Shown piece by piece: positions 1 through 5,141 of a stretch of DNA of 5,141 nucleotides (position 1 is its first letter; every line of letters begins with the position of its first letter). Position numbers and translations under genes: made by a program. The notes below the pieces were generated by a model. That model had not been told where the DNA came from. It did no database searches and worked only from the letters and a program-made list of their open reading frames with translations. Source of the DNA: an uncultured Bacilli bacterium (GTDB taxonomy: Bacteria; Bacillota_I; Bacilli_A; RF39; UBA660). The DNA is taken from contig CALVJF010000060.1 of the NCBI GenBank assembly GCA_944331885.1, positions 1-5,141 on the forward strand, given 5' to 3'.

Positions 1-1150
1 TTGAAACGGACTCTAAATCATAATTAAAATTCATCATTATTCTTGAATCATGATTTAAAGCAGCAAATGAATAACCACCATTGCACTTACCCTTATACTG
101 ACAATAATCAATATAATGCTTATCAATTATTTTTTTATACTTATCTAAATAAGATTGACCTAATGGTTTTAAGGCATTAAAAACTAACTCTTGAGCTTCT
201 TCTATCGTATATTCTTTTTCATTATCCACCAAATCTAAAGCATTATCATATAAATGATACTTTTTTAAACCTAAAACTTTTTTCTTCAAACTTATATATT
301 TTTGTAATGGCTTAACATTAGTTTCAGTAACATTAACCAAGTTATCATAAACACTTTTAGGTATATTAAGACTAAATAACTTAGCTTCCCAAGCATTAGC
401 AAAATGATGTAATTTTGCAACTTTATCATTAAAAGTAACATAATTATTTAAAATATCAGCACTTATTCCACTATATTGCTTCAATGTTTTATTAAATGAA
501 TTATAAATCTTTTTCCTTATTTTAACATCTTTATTTTTCATTAATTTACGATAATTATTAGTAGCAATTTCTACTTTACTACCATCTTCTAGCTTTAATT
601 TACCATAATCATGTTGTCTATTGATTAAATTAGAAGACATATCATCACATTTATCAGCTACTACTCCTAATTCCGCAATTATTTTTTCTTCATTTTCACT
701 TAAAATATGCTCTTTTTCACGATATATTCGATCCAAATCAGCTTTAAATTCATTCAACTGCGAGTTTTCTTCAAACAATTTATCATATTCCTCTTGAGTT
801 AATTCTAATAATTCTGGAGCAAAGAAACTAATATTTTTATTTAATTCTGCATTTAATTGGATTCCTCTATTTTTTCTTTCGATACTTTTTGGAATTCCTA
901 ATTCTTGATCATCAACCAACATAGCATAACCAAAAAGATCTTCCCAATCAGCAATAGCTTTAGTTTCCTTAATTAAAAATTCATATAATCTCTTACTATC
1001 TTTAGTACACCCTTTATAATTAGATAACTCAATTATTAAATCCTTAGTTTCATTAAATGCTTCATTAAATTGCTCATCGTTTTCAAAAAACTCACTTAAA
1101 TCCCATTTATATTTATCTGGTACTTCTGCCCTACTATTATACTTTTGCAT
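1..1150 (-). CDS. pepF: Oligoendopeptidase F (M3 family zinc peptidase), 3' end cut by window edge
   Basis: This is a cytosolic metallopeptidase that cleaves short oligopeptides. The frame is open from an ATG at 1148-1150 to the left edge, giving 383 residues of a protein that is usually about 600. The N-terminus (RAEVPDKYKWDLSEFF, residues 7-22) is the characteristic PepF opening. The helical N-terminal lobe follows, with SFFAPELLEL near residue 115. Near the edge, the IDxxxxKGKxxGGYS block (motif KGKCNGGYS, 353-361) and the IMMNFNYDLESVS segment match the stretch that directly precedes the TLxHExGH zinc site in this family. The catalytic HExxH itself therefore lies just outside the window and cannot be confirmed. 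The start is set by a GAAAGGA ribosome binding site at 1156-1162. The gene lies 64 bases after dnaK, beyond a hairpin, in the place where dnaJ usually sits. Family assignment is firm; intactness is unknown. Confidence 0.9.
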   Translation of the reverse strand, partial: MQKYNSRAEVPDKYKWDLSEFFENDEQFNEAFNETKDLIIELSNYKGCTKDSKRLYEFLIKETKAIADWEDLFGYAMLVDDQELGIPKSIERKNRGIQLNAELNKNISFFAPELLELTQEEYDKLFEENSQLNEFKADLDRIYREKEHILSENEEKIIAELGVVADKCDDMSSNLINRQHDYGKLKLEDGSKVEIATNNYRKLMKNKDVKIRKKIYNSFNKTLKQYSGISADILNNYVTFNDKVAKLHHFANAWEAKLFSLNIPKSVYDNLVNVTETNVKPLQKYISLKKKVLGLKKYHLYDNALDLVDNEKEYTIEEAQELVFNALKPLGQSYLDKYKKIIDKHYIDYCQYKGKCNGGYSFAALNHDSRIMMNFNYDLESVS

Positions 1151-1171
1151 ATTATTCCTTTCACAAATAGC

Positions 1172-1201
1172 CTAAAAGTTCTAGTCGCCTAGAACTTTTA
1201 G
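1172..1201 (-). terminator. Perfect 13-bp hairpin between dnaK and pepF; weak or atypical terminator
   Basis: Arms 1172-1184 and 1189-1201 are exact reverse complements (CTAAAAGTTCTAG / CTAGAACTTTTAG). They enclose a four-base loop that reads GCGA in the leftward transcript, a GNRA-type tetraloop. The hairpin begins 13 bases after the dnaK stop codon and ends 9 bases before the pepF ribosome binding site. The stem is AT-rich (4 G-C pairs of 13), and the transcript continues GCTATTTGTG with no clear U-run, so strong intrinsic termination is doubtful. It may instead be a partial terminator, a 3'-end stabiliser or a processing site that lowers pepF expression relative to dnaK. The structure is seen directly; its role is inferred. 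Confidence 0.5.
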
Positions 1202-1214
1202 TTATATTAAACAA

Positions 1215-3038
1215 TTATTTTTCTTCGTAATTTGCTTCTTTAACATCATCTTTTTTATCATTAGATGTTTCTTCATCATTATTAGCTTCAGCTTCTCTAT
1301 TCTTAGCAGCTTCTTCATAAACTTTAGTAGCCAAAGTCATTGCTTTTTCATTTAAAGCATCCTTCTTAGCTTTGATATCCTCAATATCATTGCTTTCTAA
1401 GGCTTTCTTTAGGTCTTCTATTTTTTCTTCTGCTTCTTTCTTATCTTTTTCATCTACTTTATCGCCTAAATCTTTAATAGCTTTCTCAGTAGCAAAGATA
1501 ATACCATCAGCTTCATTTCTCAAATCAGCTTCTTCTTTACGCTTTTCATCTTGTTCTTTATTAGCTTCAGCTTCTTTCATCATTTTGTCAATTTCTTCAT
1601 CGCTTAAATTGCTTGAAGCGGTAATTGTAATACTTTGTTCTTTATTTGTACCTAAATCTTTAGCAGTAACATTAACAATACCATTAGCATCAATATCAAA
1701 TTTAACTTCAATTTGAGGTACTCCTCTTGGAGCAGGTGGAATATTAGTTAATTGGAATCTTCCTAAAGTTTTATTGTCAGCTACCATAGATCTTTCACCT
1801 TGTAAAATATGAATATCTACAGCAGGTTGATTATCAGCAGCAGTACTAAATACTTGACTCTTACTTGTTGGAATAGTTGTATTTCTTGGAATCAAGACAG
1901 TCATAACACCACCTAAAGTTTCAATACCAAGTGACAATGGTGTTACATCTAGTAATACTAAATCATCAACTTCACCAGTTAGAACTCCACCTTGAATAGC
2001 AGCACCCATAGCTACAACTTCATCAGGATTTACACCTTTACTTGGTTCTTGGCCTAATTCTTTCTTAACTAATTCTTGAATATAAGGAATACGAGTTGAA
2101 CCACCAACTAGTAACACTTTATTAATATCACTATTCTTTAATTTAGCATCTTTAAGTGCTTTACGAACTGGTTCAAGTGTACTTTCAAACAAATCCATAC
2201 ATAATTCTTCAAATTTACTTCTAGTTAAAGATACCTCTAAATGTAATGGACCATCACTATTTTGCGTAATGAATGGAATACTAATTTGAGTAGTACTCAT
2301 ACCAGACAAATCTTTTTTAGCTTTTTCAGCAGCATCTTTAATACGTTGCATAGCCATTTTATCTTTACTTAAATCAACGCCATTTTCTTTTTTAAATGTA
2401 TCAACTAAGTAATCCATAATTCTTTGATCGAAGTCATCACCACCTAGACGATTATTTCCGGCAGTAGATTTAACTTCAAATACACCATCACCAAGTTCAA
2501 GAATTGAAACATCAAATGTTCCACCACCTAAATCGTAAACTAAAACTGTATGTGTATCATCTTGTTTATCAATACCATAAGCTAATGCAGCAGCTGTTGG
2601 TTCATTGATAATTCTTTCAACTTCTAATCCAGCAATCTTACCAGCATTTTTAGTAGCTTGACGTTCTGCATCATTGAAATATGCTGGAACAGTAATAACA
2701 GCCTTTGTAACTTTTTCTCCTAAATAAGCTTCTGCATCTTTTTTTAATTTCATCAAAATTTTAGCACTTATTTCTTCTGGAGTATATTTTCTACCATTAG
2801 CTTCAACTTTCTCTTTAGTTCCCATTTTTCTCTTAATAGAAGAAATTGTATTATTAACATTTGTTACAGCTTGACGTTTAGCAGTTTCACCTACTAATTC
2901 ATCATCACCTTTAAATGCTACTACTGAAGGTGTTGTTCTATTTCCTTCTGAATTTGGAATAACTTTTGGTTCGCCACCTTCAAGTACAGCAACACAACTA
3001 TTAGTTGTACCTAAATCTATACCTATAATTTTACTCAT
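1215..3038 (-). CDS. dnaK: Molecular chaperone DnaK (Hsp70)
   Basis: This ATP-dependent cytosolic chaperone binds unfolded peptides, with GrpE as nucleotide exchanger and DnaJ as ATPase activator. It has 607 residues, normal for Firmicutes. The nucleotide-binding domain shows the Hsp70 signatures: GIDLGTTNSCVAV (6-18), VYDLGGGTFDVSI (167-179) and VLLVGGSTRIPYIQE (308-322). Also present are the NEPTAAALAYG block (145-155) and NNRLGGDDFD (195-204). The linker DDLVLLDVTP (358-367) leads to the beta substrate-binding domain (about 368-478), followed by the charged helical lid (about 479-580). The join between residues 71 and 85 is short, the monoderm form lacking the Gram-negative insert. The tail ends NYEEK, without the common acidic EEV-type terminus. 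The ATG at 3036-3038 has an AAAGGTGA ribosome binding site at 3045-3052, only 16 bases after grpE, so it is third in the hrcA operon and under CIRCE control. Confidence 0.98.
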   Translation of the reverse strand: MSKIIGIDLGTTNSCVAVLEGGEPKVIPNSEGNRTTPSVVAFKGDDELVGETAKRQAVTNVNNTISSIKRKMGTKEKVEANGRKYTPEEISAKILMKLKKDAEAYLGEKVTKAVITVPAYFNDAERQATKNAGKIAGLEVERIINEPTAAALAYGIDKQDDTHTVLVYDLGGGTFDVSILELGDGVFEVKSTAGNNRLGGDDFDQRIMDYLVDTFKKENGVDLSKDKMAMQRIKDAAEKAKKDLSGMSTTQISIPFITQNSDGPLHLEVSLTRSKFEELCMDLFESTLEPVRKALKDAKLKNSDINKVLLVGGSTRIPYIQELVKKELGQEPSKGVNPDEVVAMGAAIQGGVLTGEVDDLVLLDVTPLSLGIETLGGVMTVLIPRNTTIPTSKSQVFSTAADNQPAVDIHILQGERSMVADNKTLGRFQLTNIPPAPRGVPQIEVKFDIDANGIVNVTAKDLGTNKEQSITITASSNLSDEEIDKMMKEAEANKEQDEKRKEEADLRNEADGIIFATEKAIKDLGDKVDEKDKKEAEEKIEDLKKALESNDIEDIKAKKDALNEKAMTLATKVYEEAAKNREAEANNDEETSNDKKDDVKEANYEEK

Positions 3039-3054
3039 TTATTATCACCTTTCT

Positions 3055-3585
3055 TTACTCTGCAACTTTTACCATTGCATGTCTTATAACTTTATCTTTA
3101 TATAGATATCCCTTACGCATTACATCAATAACTATATTTGTATCGAAGCCTTCAACTTTCTCAGTCATTACCGCTTCCATCAAATTAGCATCAAAATTCT
3201 TATGTAAGCAATCAATTTCCGTAACCCCTTGTTCTTTTAATAAATCAATAAGTTTACTATAGATCATTTTAAATCCACTTAAGAATTTACTAACTTCATC
3301 ATCTAAATTAGTATCATCTAAACTTATTGCTCTTTCAAAATTATCAATTGTATCTAATAAGCTAACTATAAAGCTTTCACCTTCGTACTTTAGCATCTTA
3401 GATATTTCTTCATCAGTACGTCGACGCATATTTTGCATCTCAGCAGATAATCTTAAAACTTTATCATTCAATTTAGTATTTTCATCAAGCAATCTTGCTT
3501 TTTCTAAATCTATTTCAGTAGCTTCTACAACTGGTTCTTCAACAGTAGTTTGTTCTACCTTTACTTCATCTTTCTTCTTTTTCAT
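3055..3585 (-). CDS. grpE: GrpE, nucleotide exchange factor for DnaK
   Basis: GrpE is a homodimeric cochaperone that opens the DnaK nucleotide cleft and releases ADP, and it often acts as a thermosensor. The protein has 176 residues, within the family range. Residues 1-25 are a charged, probably disordered tail. A long coiled-coil helix follows (about 26-75, including LSAEMQNMRRR at 46-56), then the conserved LLDTIDNFERAI block (76-87) of the helical bundle. The C-terminal beta domain fits the GrpE family signature: FDANLMEAV (131-139), then GY followed by KVIRHAMVKV (165-174). Two positions differ from the most common form: FDAN-M for FDPN-H, and RHA for RPA. The ATG at 3583-3585 is preceded by an AAGGAA ribosome binding site (3592-3597) in the 17-base gap after hrcA, so translation is probably coupled to that of hrcA. 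Confidence 0.97.
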   Translation of the reverse strand: MKKKKDEVKVEQTTVEEPVVEATEIDLEKARLLDENTKLNDKVLRLSAEMQNMRRRTDEEISKMLKYEGESFIVSLLDTIDNFERAISLDDTNLDDEVSKFLSGFKMIYSKLIDLLKEQGVTEIDCLHKNFDANLMEAVMTEKVEGFDTNIVIDVMRKGYLYKDKVIRHAMVKVAE

Positions 3586-3602
3586 GTCTACTTCCTTTCG
3601 GA

Positions 3603-4598
3603 TTATTTTTTCTCACCCAAATGTTCATTAATATAAGAAAGTAATCCTACAACACGATCGTATTCCATTCTCTTCGGACCCACAATCGCAATTGTTCCTT
3701 CCTCACCATTAATATTGTAACTACTTTTAATTACTGTCACATTTGGATCAAATTCACTATCTTCGCCAATATAAATATTAATTCCTTCATCTTTACTTTC
3801 GATTTTTCTAATCAAGGATTCATCTTCAAACTTATTAATTATTCTCTTAACTTCTTCTACATTATTGTATTCTGGTTGCTTAAGAATATTTGTTTTACCA
3901 CTAAAATGTACATTCGTACTATTTTTTGTAAAATCATTAAATGCATCATAGAAGATATTATATACTGCTTCATATTGCGCAATTTTCTTAGCAATAATTG
4001 GCTTAATTTCAAATTCTAATCTTTGACTAACATCATCAATAGGAGTACCAATTAACATCTTATTAATAATTTCACTAGTCTTAACCACTTCTTCTATAAA
4101 TGTATTTGGTGGCATCACAAATTGCTTATTTAATACAATCCCTTTATTAGTACAAACCAGTGCAACTATGTTGTTGCCTTCTAACGGAATTATACTTACT
4201 TGCTGAAGTGCATTATCTTTTGAGCTTTTACCAAGAACTACACTAGTATAGTTAGTAATCTCACTAATTATTTCCATACACTTAGTTATCGTATCATTAA
4301 TTTGTAACTCCTGATTATGGAAAATAGTTTGTAATTTTAACATATCTTCGCCAGTTAATTCCTTCGGTTTCATTAAATTTTCAACATAGTACTTATATCC
4401 TTTTTCACTTGGAATTCTACCAGAAGAAACATGATTCTTCTCAATATAACCCAAATTTTCTAAGACTGCCATTTCATTCCTAATTGTAGCACTAGATAAT
4501 TTAAACTTCTTACTAATCTTTTTACTACCAATAGGTTTAGCATCTTTAATATAACTTTCTACTATTTCTTTTAACAGTACACGTTGTCTCTCATCCAT
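3603..4598 (-). CDS. hrcA: Heat-inducible transcription repressor HrcA
   Basis: This DNA-binding repressor of class I heat-shock genes acts at CIRCE operators, and its folding state is monitored by GroEL in well-studied relatives. The length is 331 residues (usually about 340). The N-terminal winged helix-turn-helix covers about 1-75, with the recognition segment SSATIRNEMAVLENLGYIEK (35-54) and the wing SSGRIPSEKGYKYYV (58-72). A GAF-like core with an inserted dimerisation segment follows: VSIIPLEGNNIVALVCTNKG (134-153), HFSGKTNILKQPE (231-243), then IYIGEDSEFDPNVTVI (275-290). The C-terminal block GPKRMEYDRVVGLL (307-320) is the family hallmark. The ATG at 4596-4598 follows a strong GAGGTG ribosome binding site (4604-4609), 5 bases away. 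It is the first gene of the operon, so it represses itself along with grpE and dnaK through the two CIRCE sites just upstream. Confidence 0.98.
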   Translation of the reverse strand: MDERQRVLLKEIVESYIKDAKPIGSKKISKKFKLSSATIRNEMAVLENLGYIEKNHVSSGRIPSEKGYKYYVENLMKPKELTGEDMLKLQTIFHNQELQINDTITKCMEIISEITNYTSVVLGKSSKDNALQQVSIIPLEGNNIVALVCTNKGIVLNKQFVMPPNTFIEEVVKTSEIINKMLIGTPIDDVSQRLEFEIKPIIAKKIAQYEAVYNIFYDAFNDFTKNSTNVHFSGKTNILKQPEYNNVEEVKRIINKFEDESLIRKIESKDEGINIYIGEDSEFDPNVTVIKSSYNINGEEGTIAIVGPKRMEYDRVVGLLSYINEHLGEKK

Positions 4599-4610
4599 AA
4601 CGTCACCTCA

Positions 4611-4636
4611 TTAGCACTATTATATTCAAGTGCTAA
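4611..4636 (-). promoter_or_regulatory. CIRCE operator 1 (promoter-proximal, in the hrcA leader)
   Basis: This is an HrcA-binding inverted repeat, TTAGCACT (4611-4618) and AGTGCTAA (4629-4636), close to the consensus TTAGCACTC-N9-GAGTGCTAA. The ninth pair is mismatched (A/A) and the whole element is 26 bp, one shorter than the standard 27. It overlaps the predicted transcription start and ends one base before the hrcA ribosome binding site. Repressor bound here would block initiation, and in RNA the arms could fold at the extreme 5' end of the message. Confidence 0.93.
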
Positions 4637-4640
4637 TATA

Positions 4641-4668
4641 ATTATACTAAAAAATTAGCACTTGTCAA
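4641..4668 (-). promoter_or_regulatory. Sigma-A promoter of the hrcA-grpE-dnaK operon
   Basis: On the minus strand the -35 hexamer TTGACA lies at 4663-4668 and the -10 hexamer TATAAT at 4641-4646. Both match consensus exactly and are separated by 16 bp. Transcription should start near 4633-4635, giving a leader of about 36 bases before hrcA. A/T tracts at about 4683-4700, upstream of the -35, could act as an UP element. The -35 falls in the spacer and inner edge of CIRCE 2, and the start site falls in CIRCE 1, so HrcA can cover both ends. Such a strong core promoter fits a gene set held down mainly by repression. Confidence 0.92.
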
Positions 4669-4689
4669 TACATAAGTGCTAATTTTTTA
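4648..4689 (-). terminator. Candidate terminator for the right-edge gene, built on CIRCE 2
   Basis: The CIRCE 2 palindrome is extended by A/T tracts to a perfect 16-bp inverted repeat, with arms 4648-4663 and 4674-4689. In leftward transcripts this gives an A-tract, a stem with a 10-base loop and then six U residues, the layout of a bidirectional intrinsic terminator. It lies about 36 bases past the stop codon of the upstream gene, and no other terminator is visible there. The core stem has only 3 G-C pairs, so efficiency is uncertain. Confidence 0.4.
4655..4682 (-). promoter_or_regulatory. CIRCE operator 2 (promoter-distal, over the -35)
   Basis: This is an HrcA-binding inverted repeat with nine perfect pairs, TTAGCACTT (4655-4663) and AAGTGCTAA (4674-4682). 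The 10-base spacer is one longer than the CIRCE consensus. The spacer contains most of the -35 hexamer, so binding should directly exclude RNA polymerase. Its centre is about 45 bp from the centre of CIRCE 1. Paired CIRCE sites upstream of hrcA are known in other Firmicutes. Confidence 0.92.
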
Positions 4690-4724
4690 AAAATATAAAT
4701 TATTACCAATTTTCTTCTCTACAC

Positions 4725-5141
4725 TCATAAACCCTGCTTCTCCTTTTCGACACTAAAACTCATAGTATGTGATGAAGAAAAAATATCAGAAGTATTCCCA
4801 TTAACATCAATAACATATACTTGATAATCAAAAGTTTGAGTTCCAACGCCCAATTTACACATATTTCTAACTCCTAACTCAATTTCAGTAAAATCAATTC
4901 CATTTATCTTAAAAAAAACTTTTGAAATAACATTTTCACCCTTTAATTTAATGGTATCAACTCCAAAAACACCAAATTGTTCAGATAAGAAAGAAACTCC
5001 AGTTATTATAGGTATAACATTTTTATCCATATATACTTTGCAACTATCTTCTTTACTAGCAGTCACAACTACAGAATTAGTTTCACTATCCCAACTTAAA
5101 GTACTACCATTATCACAACTACTTTTTTCTTCATTAAGTAC
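4725..5141 (-). CDS. C-terminal fragment of a beta-rich, probably Ig-like protein of unknown function
   Basis: The frame is open from the right edge to a TGA at 4725-4727, so 138 C-terminal residues are visible and the true start lies outside. A GTG at 5064-5066 lies in frame but has no convincing ribosome binding site, and coding-like sequence continues upstream of it, so it is probably internal. The fragment alternates hydrophobic and polar residues like a beta-sandwich. The segment YQVYVIDVNGNTSD (106-119) resembles the D-x-x-GN-x-S strand end of bacterial Ig-like or FN3-like repeats in surface proteins. Cysteines are at 9, 34 and 95, and the only tryptophan is in LSWDSE. No membrane segment, LPxTG motif or other anchor is present at this end, which finishes KEKQGL. 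I do not recognise the family. Secretion or surface location is only inferred, because any signal peptide would be off the window. Confidence 0.7.
   Translation of the reverse strand, partial: VLNEEKSSCDNGSTLSWDSETNSVVVTASKEDSCKVYMDKNVIPIITGVSFLSEQFGVFGVDTIKLKGENVISKVFFKINGIDFTEIELGVRNMCKLGVGTQTFDYQVYVIDVNGNTSDIFSSSHTMSFSVEKEKQGL

Noticed and set aside
1201..1229. Possible pepF promoter with a TATAAC -10 near the dnaK stop codon
   Set aside because: No acceptable -35 hexamer lies 16-18 bases upstream (the sequence there is near TACGAA), and the start would fall inside the hairpin stem.
1372..1716. Plus-strand open frame of 114 codons antisense to the DnaK lid
   Set aside because: It is very serine- and leucine-rich, as expected from the reverse complement of a Glu/Lys-rich helical region. 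It has no convincing ribosome binding site and overlaps a strongly conserved gene.
4603..4611. Two-codon reading frame AUG-AGG-UGA overlapping the hrcA ribosome binding site
   Set aside because: It has no ribosome binding site of its own and arises from the juxtaposition of the CIRCE arm and GAGGTGA. Chance is the simplest reading.
4599..4724. CtsR operator or other class III heat-shock site in the control region
   Set aside because: I saw no GGTCAAA-type direct heptad repeat; only the two CIRCE elements are present.
5064..5066. GTG as the true start of the right-edge gene
   Set aside because: The frame stays open and coding-like for 25 more codons to the edge, and no good ribosome binding site precedes the GTG.
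1..5141. Mobile element, CRISPR array, tRNA or rRNA
   Set aside because: I saw no transposase or integrase sequence, regular direct repeats, tRNA cloverleaf or conserved rRNA stretch. The window is nearly filled by conserved housekeeping genes.

Overview
The window is a low-GC stretch in which every gene is read leftward (minus strand). It looks like an ordinary chromosomal heat-shock locus of a monoderm Firmicutes/Bacillota or Mollicutes-like bacterium. Four things support this: HrcA/CIRCE control; a DnaK lacking the roughly 23-25 residue insert found in the nucleotide-binding domain of Gram-negative DnaK; AT-rich codon use; and strong AGGAGG-type ribosome binding sites. All four tryptophans visible (three in pepF, one in the right-edge gene) are TGG and no in-frame TGA was seen, so the standard bacterial code fits better than the Mycoplasma code. 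I cannot name a genus. An uncultured gut-type Bacilli/RF39-like lineage is only a guess.

Layout in the direction of transcription (right to left). At 5141-4725 is the 3' end of a gene for a beta-rich, probably Ig-like protein of unknown role. At 4724-4599 is a compact control region with a consensus sigma-A promoter (4641-4668) between two CIRCE operators (4655-4682 and 4611-4636). Then come hrcA (4598-3603), grpE (3585-3055) and dnaK (3038-1215), separated by only 17 and 16 bases. After dnaK there is a perfect 13-bp hairpin (1172-1201), then the 5' two-thirds of pepF (1150 to beyond position 1), an M3-family oligoendopeptidase F cut by the window edge just before its expected zinc-binding motif.

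How the genes work together: HrcA represses its own operon by binding CIRCE, and loss of active HrcA during heat stress should raise GrpE and DnaK. DnaK binds unfolded clients in an ATP cycle, and GrpE releases its ADP. The usual third partner, dnaJ, does not follow dnaK here. Its place is taken by pepF, a cytosolic peptidase that degrades oligopeptides, which may be co-transcribed by read-through of the hairpin.

No previously unknown system is evident. The points worth a second look are the paired CIRCE elements with spacers one base shorter and one base longer than the standard nine, the promoter-distal CIRCE that also has the shape of an intrinsic terminator, the GNRA-looped hairpin after dnaK, and the missing dnaJ.
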